A stretch of 64,000 nucleotides of DNA from Actinoallomurus liliacearum (lineage in GTDB: Bacteria > Actinomycetota > Actinomycetes > Streptosporangiales > Streptosporangiaceae). The stretch is from the NCBI RefSeq assembly GCF_039542035.1, contig NZ_BAABHJ010000038.1, forward strand, positions 65,335-129,334, read 5' to 3'. Position 1 is the first letter of the stretch. Each line of letters opens with the position of its first letter. This document shows, piece after piece, positions 57,872 to 64,000 of this stretch. A model generated the notes under the pieces. That model did no database searches. It saw only the letters and a program-made list of their open reading frames with translations, and had not been told where the DNA came from. A program made the position numbers and the translations under genes.

Positions 57872-60800
57872 ATGCCCGACGAGCCGCAGGTCACGCCCGA
57901 GAGCGGGCGCGGCAGGCTGCGTACCCTTCCCACGCAGGTCGACCTTCCCGCGCTGGAGCGCGAGGTCCTCACCCGGTGGCGGCAGGGCAAGGTCTTCCAG
58001 CGGTCCCTGGAGCAGACCGAGGCCGGGCCGCAGTGGGTCTTCTACGAGGGACCGCCGACCGCGAACGGCATGCCCGGCGTGCACCACGTCGAGGCCCGCG
58101 TGTTCAAGGACCTGTTCCCGCGGTTCAAGACGATGAAGGGCTACAGCGTCCGCCGCAAGGCCGGCTGGGACTGCCACGGCCTGCCCGTCGAGGTGGCCGT
58201 GGAGAAAGAGCTCGGCATCTCCGGCAAGCGCGACATCGAGTCGTACGGCGTCGCGGAGTTCAACGCCCGCTGCCGCGAGTCCGTACTGCGCCACGTCGAC
58301 GCCTTCGAGGCGATGACCGAGCGCATGGGCTACTGGGTCGACCTCGCCCAGGCCTACCGGACGATGGACCCCGAGTACGTCGAGGCGGTCTGGTGGTCCC
58401 TCAAGGTCGTCTTTGACAAGGGCCTGCTCGTCCGCGACCACCGCATCAGCCCGTACTGCCCGCGCTGCGGCACCCCGCTGTCCGACCACGAGCTCGGCCA
58501 GCCGGGCGGGTACGAGACCGTCACCGACCCGTCGGTGACGGTGCGGTTCCCGATCGCCGAGGGACCGCTCGAGGGCGCCGACCTCCTCATCTGGACGACC
58601 ACCCCGTGGACGCTGGTGTCCAACACCGCCGTCGCCGTGCACCCGGACGTCACGTACGTCGTCGCCGCCCGGTCCGGCGAGCCGGGCCGCGTCGTGGTCG
58701 CCGAGCCGCTGTTCGCCCGCGTCCTCGGCGAGGGCTGGCACATCCTGTCCCGCGTCCAGGGCGCCGACCTGGTCGGCACGCCGTACCGCCGGCCCTTCGA
58801 CCTCGTCGAGATCCCCGACGCGCACCGGGTGCTGGGCGCCGAGTTCGTCACCACCGAGGACGGCACCGGCCTGGTGCACCTGGCCCCCGCCTTCGGCGCC
58901 GACGACTTCGCGACCTGCCGGGCGGCCGGCATGCCCGTCGTCAACCCCGTCAACCCGGACGGCCGGTTCGAACAGTCGGTACCGCTCGTGGGCGGGACCT
59001 TCTTCAAGGACGCCGACGCGCGGCTCGTCGAGAACCTGCGCGAACGCGGCCTGCTCTTCCGCGTCGAACGGTACGAGCACAGCTACCCGCACTGCTGGCG
59101 GTGCCACACGCCGCTGCTCTACTACGCGCTGCCCGCCTGGTACATCAGGACCACCGCCATCAAGGACCGGCTCCTGGCGGAGAACGAGGGCACCAACTGG
59201 TTCCCGGCCACGATCAAGGAGGGCCGGTACGGCGAGTGGCTGCGGAACAACGTCGACTGGTCGCTGTCGCGCAGCCGCTACTGGGGCACCCCGCTCCCGA
59301 TCTGGCTGTGCGAGGACGACCACGCCACCTGCGTCGGCTCCCTCAAGGAGCTGGGTGAGCTCGCCGGGCAGGACCTGAGCGCGCTCGACCCGCACCGCCC
59401 GTACGTCGACGACGTCGCCTTCGCCTGCCCGGAGTGCGGCAAGGAGGCCCGCCGCGTCCCCGACGTCATCGACGCCTGGTACGACTCCGGCTCCATGCCG
59501 TTCGCCCAGTGGGGCGCGCCGCACCGGCGGCAGGAGGTCTTCGAGGCGTCCTACCCGGCGCAGTACATCTGCGAGGCCATCGACCAGACCCGCGGCTGGT
59601 TCTACTCGCTGATGGCCGTCGGCACGCTGGTCTTCGACCGCTCGTCGTACGAGAACGTCGTCTGCCTCGGCCACATCCTCGCCGAGGACGGCCGGAAGAT
59701 GAGCAAGCACCTCGGCAACGTCCTCGAGCCGATCCCGCTCATGGACAAGCACGGCGCCGACGCCCTGCGCTGGTACATGGCCGCGGGCGGTCAGCCGTGG
59801 GCGGCCCGCCGGGTCGGCGACGCCTCGCTCGAGGAGATCGTCCGCAAGATCCTCCTCACCTACTGGAACACCGCGTCGTTCTTCGCGCTGTACGCCAACG
59901 CCGCGGGCTGGACGCCGGACGCGGCTGCCCCCGCGCACGCCGACCGGCCGCTGCTGGACCGGTGGGTGCTGGCCGAGCTGCACCGCACGGTCCGCGAGGT
60001 GGACACCGCCCTCGAGGGCTTCGACACGGCCGCCGCCGGGCGTCGTCTCGCCGACTTCATCGACGACCTGTCGAACTGGTACGTCCGCCGCTCCCGGCGC
60101 CGCTTCTGGGAGGGACCGGAGCAGGACGGCGCCGGTGAGAACGCCGCGGCGTTCGCCACCCTGTACGAGTGCCTGGAGACGCTGACGCGGCTGATGGCGC
60201 CGATCGCCCCGTTCGTCACCGACTATGTGTGGGACGTCCTGCGGCGCGACGGAGACGCGGACTCGGTGCACCTGGCCGCCTGGCCGGAGGTGGACGAGAC
60301 GCTCCTCGACCCGGAGCTGTCCGCCCGGATGGCCCTCGTCCGGCGCCTCGTGGAGCTCGGCCGGTCCGCCCGTGCCGCGTCGGGCGTCCGCACCCGCCAG
60401 CCGCTCGGCCGCGCGCTGGTCGGCGCCGCGGGCTGGGCGTCGCTCCCGGACGAGCTGCGCGCCCAGATCGCCGACGAGCTCAACGTTCAGGGCTTCGACA
60501 CGCTCGCCTCGATCGGCGGTGAGCTCGTCGAGTACCAGGTCAAGCCGAACTTCCGCGAGCTGGGCAAGCGGTTCGGCAAGCAGACGCCGAAGGTAGCGGC
60601 GGCCGTCACCTCGGCCGACCCGGCCGGCCTCGTCCACGGCCTGCGCGACTCCGGCACGGTGACCGTCGACGCGGCCGAGGTCGGGAAGGTGGACCTGACG
60701 CCCGACGAGGTGATCGTCACCGAGCGGCCGCGCAGCGGCTGGGCGGTGGAGAGCGCCGCCGGGGAGACGGTCGCGCTCGACCTGACCGTCACGCCGGAGC

Positions 60801-61063
60801 TCCGCCGCGCCGGGCTCGCCCGCGAGGTCATCCGGCTCGTCCAGGACGCCCGCAAGAACAGCGGCCTGGACATCTCCGACCGGATCGACCTGTGGTGGCG
60901 GACGAGCGACGCCGAACTCGCCGCCACACTGCGCGAGCACGGCGACGAGGTGGCCGGCGAGGTGCTCGCGAACACCTGGCAGGACAGCGAGCCCGACTCG
61001 GACCTGCCGGCCTTCCGGGACGAGGAACTGCGGCTGACCTTCTGGCTGCGCCGATCCGCCTGA
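57872..61063 (+). CDS. ileS: Isoleucyl-tRNA synthetase, type 2
   Basis: A 1063-residue class I synthetase of the eukaryote-like IleS2 type. The HIGH-motif position reads G69-V-H-H72 (PPTANGMPGVHHVEARVF), the GXHH variant. KMSKS is GRKMSKHLGN near residue 606. The CP1 editing domain (residues ~200-400) contains LIWTTTPWTLVSNTAVAV. ATG 57872 with GGAGG 10 bases upstream. IleS2 enzymes resist mupirocin, and the GXHH form has been linked to hyper-resistance. It charges tRNA-Ile. Confidence 0.97.
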   Translation: MPDEPQVTPESGRGRLRTLPTQVDLPALEREVLTRWRQGKVFQRSLEQTEAGPQWVFYEGPPTANGMPGVHHVEARVFKDLFPRFKTMKGYSVRRKAGWDCHGLPVEVAVEKELGISGKRDIESYGVAEFNARCRESVLRHVDAFEAMTERMGYWVDLAQAYRTMDPEYVEAVWWSLKVVFDKGLLVRDHRISPYCPRCGTPLSDHELGQPGGYETVTDPSVTVRFPIAEGPLEGADLLIWTTTPWTLVSNTAVAVHPDVTYVVAARSGEPGRVVVAEPLFARVLGEGWHILSRVQGADLVGTPYRRPFDLVEIPDAHRVLGAEFVTTEDGTGLVHLAPAFGADDFATCRAAGMPVVNPVNPDGRFEQSVPLVGGTFFKDADARLVENLRERGLLFRVERYEHSYPHCWRCHTPLLYYALPAWYIRTTAIKDRLLAENEGTNWFPATIKEGRYGEWLRNNVDWSLSRSRYWGTPLPIWLCEDDHATCVGSLKELGELAGQDLSALDPHRPYVDDVAFACPECGKEARRVPDVIDAWYDSGSMPFAQWGAPHRRQEVFEASYPAQYICEAIDQTRGWFYSLMAVGTLVFDRSSYENVVCLGHILAEDGRKMSKHLGNVLEPIPLMDKHGADALRWYMAAGGQPWAARRVGDASLEEIVRKILLTYWNTASFFALYANAAGWTPDAAAPAHADRPLLDRWVLAELHRTVREVDTALEGFDTAAAGRRLADFIDDLSNWYVRRSRRRFWEGPEQDGAGENAAAFATLYECLETLTRLMAPIAPFVTDYVWDVLRRDGDADSVHLAAWPEVDETLLDPELSARMALVRRLVELGRSARAASGVRTRQPLGRALVGAAGWASLPDELRAQIADELNVQGFDTLASIGGELVEYQVKPNFRELGKRFGKQTPKVAAAVTSADPAGLVHGLRDSGTVTVDAAEVGKVDLTPDEVIVTERPRSGWAVESAAGETVALDLTVTPELRRAGLAREVIRLVQDARKNSGLDISDRIDLWWRTSDAELAATLREHGDEVAGEVLANTWQDSEPDSDLPAFRDEELRLTFWLRRSA

Positions 61064-61564
61064 CCGGCCCCCGGTCGTCACTCCGGGACCGCCGCCCCGC
61101 CCACCACGGAACGGACGGCGGTCCCGAACCCGGATGGCCGAGCTCGCCTTCAGCGGCGCGTACGCCGAGGCCGTCACGGTTCCGGCCGCCATGACGACGC
61201 CGGTGCCCGACGCGGCACGTCGCCGCTCGGACCTCCGGCGCGGACCACGGCGAGCCGATGGTGCGCCTGCTCCACGAGACCGCCGAGCCCCCCGCCGGCG
61301 GCGCGCAGCCTTGCCGTCGGTGTTGACGGGACAAAACGGGTGATCGGGACGAAGCCCGGTCACAGCGACGGCGAAGTGACCACAGCGACGGCGAAGCAGG
61401 CGTCACCGTGATGGGCTTCACGTCATCGGCGCCGTCACGAACCCGGCGAACGTTCGTGGTCACCGCACTAGGCCCTCCGCTCTGGTCCGTGCGCGGTCAA
61501 ACATTCGGACAGCCAGGGGCCGCCGTGCCCGGCGAGGTGGGCACGGCGGCTCGTGGAGTGCGGG
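61064..61564. other. Gene-free interval between ileS and the CU044_5270 gene
   Basis: 501 bp with no supportable gene. It carries a 16-bp direct repeat (CACAGCGACGGCGAAG at 61361-61376 and 61381-61396). GAAGCCC/GGGCTTC near 61351-61416 could pair. One short frame (61134-61343) gives a low-complexity Arg/Pro product and was not called. Confidence 0.5.
61361..61396. repeat. 16-bp direct repeat in the ileS downstream gap
   Basis: CACAGCGACGGCGAAG occurs at 61361-61376 and again at 61381-61396, period 20 bp, exact copies. Confidence 0.8.
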
Positions 61565-62851
61565 TTACCTCGGTGGGGTTTTGTTGGTCCACTCCGTCAC
61601 GGCGAACACCTGGTACTCGGCCACCTCGCCCTTCTTCAGGAAGCGTTCCGGCATGTCCGCAACCGTCAGACGGTGTGGCTTGCCGTCGTCTCCCGGCGGT
61701 AGTGTCCGGCTGCCGTGCGGCGGTGTGGCCACCAGGTCGCGGATCGCCAGAAGGCGCCCACCTGCCGGATCGATGATCCACTGACGTTCGTAGGTGCCCA
61801 GTTGCTTGGGCGCGGTGTACAGGCCGAGCGGCAGGGTCGTCGCCAGCGGCATGGAGACCACGCCTCCGGTGCGGCCCATCGGGTCGGTCGCCGTGCCCCC
61901 GACCTTGACACCGGGCAGGGTGGAAAGCATCCGGAACGCTGCCGCCCGCACCCGTGGCGGGGCCGGCGCCTTCGACAACAGAGTTGAGGCCACCTCGCTC
62001 AGCGCCCGCGTGCGTTCCGCACCCCGCAGGTTCCGCATGGGTTGGTTCGTGGGCGCGGAGGGAGGGGTAATGGCACGCCAGTTGCCCTTGAGGTTCAACA
62101 CAGCGTTCTTGAGCGCCTCGGCGTCGGTGGGCAGCTTGGCGATCTGCCCAGCCGTCAGGCCGAAGTAATCGTCCTCAGCCGGCTTCGCGGGGCCCATGCG
62201 CGGGGAGACGGACGCTTGCGCGCTCATCTCCACCTCCATCACCACCCCGGTGCCATCCTGATTGGGCACCTGCACCATTTCGGGGGATCCCGCCTGCCGC
62301 CACTTGTCCATGTCCTTGGCCGCCACCGGGTGGGCAAGCTCATCCGCGTTCCAGACGGTCCCCTTGCCGTCCTGGCCGATCCAGGTGATGCTGCGCTGCC
62401 TCGCATCGACCTCGTAGCTGTCCGCCGCGCTCTTGCCGACCCCGTAGGTCTTCCCGAAGACGGTCTCGGTGTGCCAGTACCGGCCAGTCGGTGCTTTCTC
62501 CGCGCTTGAGGCGGCCGCCAGCAGCACGTTGCCGGTAACAGTGCCCCGGCCGCGCGGTCCGGGCACGGCGCTGTTGCCCGAACCACCGGGCGCGAGTACG
62601 TTCAGTCCGTCCATACCGACGCCTACGGCCACGGCACAGACGATGGCAGGCGCGGCGATCGCGGCCAGGCGCCAGCGCCGGCTACGGTGACCGGGACGTT
62701 CTTGAACGATCTCATGCATCAGATGCTCCTTCAGCTGAGCGCCGCGGTCGGCCGGAAGGTCCGGCCACTCTGGACGCGGTAGCAGGCGGGCGATGTCGTC
62801 CACCGTGGGATGTTCGGATTTCTCGGATCGCCGCGGGAATCGCGCCTTCAT
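61565..62851 (-). CDS. CU044_5270 family membrane-anchored protein, sigma-factor partner
   Basis: A 428-residue protein. Residues 1-60 are cytoplasmic and charged, one membrane segment lies at ~61-82 (LAAIAAPAIVCAVAVGVG), and the remainder is extracytoplasmic with GRYWHTETVFGKTYGVG near residue 120. The C-terminal YERQWIIDPAGGRLLAIRDLV near 370 is also typical of the CU044_5270 family. The ATG overlaps the sigma-factor stop (ATGA). Position and topology suit an anti-sigma or sensor partner, but there is no zinc anti-sigma HxxxCxxC motif. The function is inferred from context. Confidence 0.8.
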   Translation of the reverse strand: MKARFPRRSEKSEHPTVDDIARLLPRPEWPDLPADRGAQLKEHLMHEIVQERPGHRSRRWRLAAIAAPAIVCAVAVGVGMDGLNVLAPGGSGNSAVPGPRGRGTVTGNVLLAAASSAEKAPTGRYWHTETVFGKTYGVGKSAADSYEVDARQRSITWIGQDGKGTVWNADELAHPVAAKDMDKWRQAGSPEMVQVPNQDGTGVVMEVEMSAQASVSPRMGPAKPAEDDYFGLTAGQIAKLPTDAEALKNAVLNLKGNWRAITPPSAPTNQPMRNLRGAERTRALSEVASTLLSKAPAPPRVRAAAFRMLSTLPGVKVGGTATDPMGRTGGVVSMPLATTLPLGLYTAPKQLGTYERQWIIDPAGGRLLAIRDLVATPPHGSRTLPPGDDGKPHRLTVADMPERFLKKGEVAEYQVFAVTEWTNKTPPR

Positions 62852-63489
62852 CGGTTCGTCTCCTCGCCAGGGAATGACCGGGCGGCCGACGGACGGCCTT
62901 CTGGCAGGTCTCTGCCGGGTCGTTGCGTGTCCGGGCGTCCGTGCTCGAGATCGTCGGCGGCGAGTTCGCGTAGCCGGGCACGGGCACGGGACAGGCGCGA
63001 GCGCACAGTGCCCACCGGCACGCCGAGTACCTCGGCGGCTGCGGCGTATCCCAGTCCCGACCACACGCACAGCGCGACCACCTCGCGTTCGCCCCGCCGC
63101 AGCCGCCGCAACGCCCGCGCGGCGGCCGCCAGCAGCTCGGTGTCGGTGATCCGGCCGACCAACTCCTCGGCGAAATCGGGGATCGGCTCCCGCGGCGGCA
63201 TGCGCGACAACGCGGCCCGGTGCCGCCGCACGGCCCGTGCCGTGTTGCGCATGACATTCGTCGCGATGCCCAGCAGCCACAGCCGCACGCTGACCACTTC
63301 ATCGCGCAGCTTGGCTCGCAACCGCCACGCTTCCAAGAACGTCAGTGACACAACGTCCTCGGCCGCGACCGGATCCCCGCACATCCGCACCGCGTGGGCG
63401 TACACCACCCGTGCGTGTTCATCGAAGATCGTGGCGAACGCCTCACGCTCGCCCGCCCGGGAACGCTGATCTTCACTCGGCGACTTCAC
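62848..63489 (-). CDS. ECF RNA polymerase sigma factor
   Basis: A 213-residue sigma-70 family protein. Region 2 is FATIFDEHARVVYAHAVRMCGDPVAAEDVVSLTFLEAWRLR; region 4 is LRRLRRGEREVVALCVWSGLGYAAAAEVLGVPVGTVRSRLSRARARL. A ~40-residue tail follows. GTG 63489 was chosen because homology begins just after it; there is no clear ribosome site, so a leaderless transcript is possible. Upstream, GGAAC near 63521-63525 resembles an ECF -35 element, suggesting autoregulation. Coupled to the membrane protein downstream. Confidence 0.9.
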   Translation of the reverse strand: MKSPSEDQRSRAGEREAFATIFDEHARVVYAHAVRMCGDPVAAEDVVSLTFLEAWRLRAKLRDEVVSVRLWLLGIATNVMRNTARAVRRHRAALSRMPPREPIPDFAEELVGRITDTELLAAAARALRRLRRGEREVVALCVWSGLGYAAAAEVLGVPVGTVRSRLSRARARLRELAADDLEHGRPDTQRPGRDLPEGRPSAARSFPGEETNR

Positions 63490-64000
63490 GCATAGAAGTG
63501 TCCATGCCCCATCCGGAGTTCCCGTGATACAGGTCACAGCAACCGGCCACTGGGAGCTTGTAATGGCCTCCGCCCGGGTTCGTGCGATCAGATGAAAAGT
63601 AGCTCTGCGTGACAACGGGAACGGCCCGGGCGGCGGTGGGCCACTCAGCGTTCTGCCTGCTCCTTCATCCTCGTAGCGTCCGGCAGGCTCACTTCAACGC
63701 AGCTCGCCCCCCAGCGTTCGTCCCCGCCGGCGCTACGGCGAATTCCCGGACTGTTGAGAGCGCCCCATTGAGAAACAAACTCGCAGTTCCCGCGCCCACC
63801 GGTCGATCGGGCCGCACCCCTTCTGGCCTGTGACCTGGTCTTTCTCTCCGCTCCCCTAGGCGGGAGCCGGGATGAGGGGACTTCAGGAAGCGTGCGGGTT
63901 CCTCTTCATCGCCGATGCCTTCGCCGAAGCGGTGAATGCTGACGGCGGCGCTCGAATACTGAGCCAGTGCCGACTCTTGAAAACGGACCCACCTGGAGGC
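63490..64000. other. Right-edge non-coding region
   Basis: 511 bp with no supportable gene. The minus-strand sigma-factor promoter is expected in 63490-63560, where GTGACCTGTATCAC shows partial dyad symmetry. A hairpin GCTCCC (63850-63855) / GGGAGC (63862-63867) may terminate a transcript entering from either side. The rest holds no recognisable motif. Confidence 0.5.

Noticed and set aside
61134..61343. 69-residue plus-strand frame after ileS
   Set aside because: Low-complexity Arg/Pro product, no ribosome site, no homology recognised.
57815..61363. 1182-residue minus-strand frame opposite ileS
   Set aside because: A shadow of high-G+C coding sequence; no motifs, and ileS with its T-box accounts for the region.

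Overview
The window is chromosomal DNA from a very high-G+C actinomycete. Third codon positions are strongly G/C biased. GTG starts are frequent, many adjacent genes overlap by ATGA or GTGA, and the gene content is actinobacterial: a PriA-type HisA, a RidA gene inside the his operon, DUF2567, TIGR03085 and CU044_5270 families, and a translational ileS T-box. Gene content fits Streptosporangiales or a close relative, but the genus cannot be fixed from this sequence. No rRNA, tRNA, CRISPR array, prophage or insertion sequence was seen.

Layout. 240-8539: a heterodimeric ABC exporter pair, a TIGR03085 protein, a DHA2 drug-efflux MFS gene divergent from a double-length Lrp/AsnC regulator, and a HEAT-repeat protein. 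8629-13763: an FAD monooxygenase divergent from its TetR regulator with two matching operators, a glutamine-synthetase-like enzyme, a broken alpha/beta hydrolase coupled to an IclR regulator, and a RidA protein. 13767-17262: aldo/keto reductase, sugar porter and glucose-type dehydrogenase. 17785-23733: the histidine operon hisD-hisC-hisB-hisH-orf-priA-ridA-hisF on the minus strand, mostly translationally coupled. 23808-33000: a VapC relic, PhzF, a 57-residue membrane protein, a LON-domain protein, YbaK, DUF2567, DUF6882, a GOLPH3-like protein, an MFS gene, a GlxA-type regulator and a two-component system. 33224-41416: a flavin oxidoreductase, dnaE1, an amino acid permease, and a DAHP-synthase-like/chorismate mutase fusion preceded by an aromatic leader peptide and attenuator. 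41647-44787: an ECF sigma factor with SnoaL tail, an AraC regulator, and AzlC/AzlD. 44798-51788: a dipeptide ABC transporter operon ending in an M24 peptidase homologue, with a divergent Lrp regulator. 52529-55083: DhaK/DhaL with a divergent IclR regulator. 55124-57359: RluD-type pseudouridine synthase, LspA and a DksA/TraR protein. 57680-61063: T-box plus a type-2 ileS. 61565-63489: an ECF sigma factor with a coupled membrane-anchored partner.

The most notable signals are regulatory or structural. (1) A leader peptide containing Tyr-Phe-Gly-Phe, three alternative pairing arms and a strong terminator precede the chorismate mutase fusion. (2) The ileS leader is an ultrashort T-box with an ATC specifier and an explicit Shine-Dalgarno sequester, and the IleS it controls carries a GXHH version of the HIGH motif. 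(3) A 49-bp hairpin with a TCTAY loop occurs twice, 12 kb apart. (4) At least five genes have their last bases, in four cases including the stop codon, echoed 24-60 bp downstream. (5) The M24 peptidase homologue and the DAHP-synthase domain both lack key catalytic residues.
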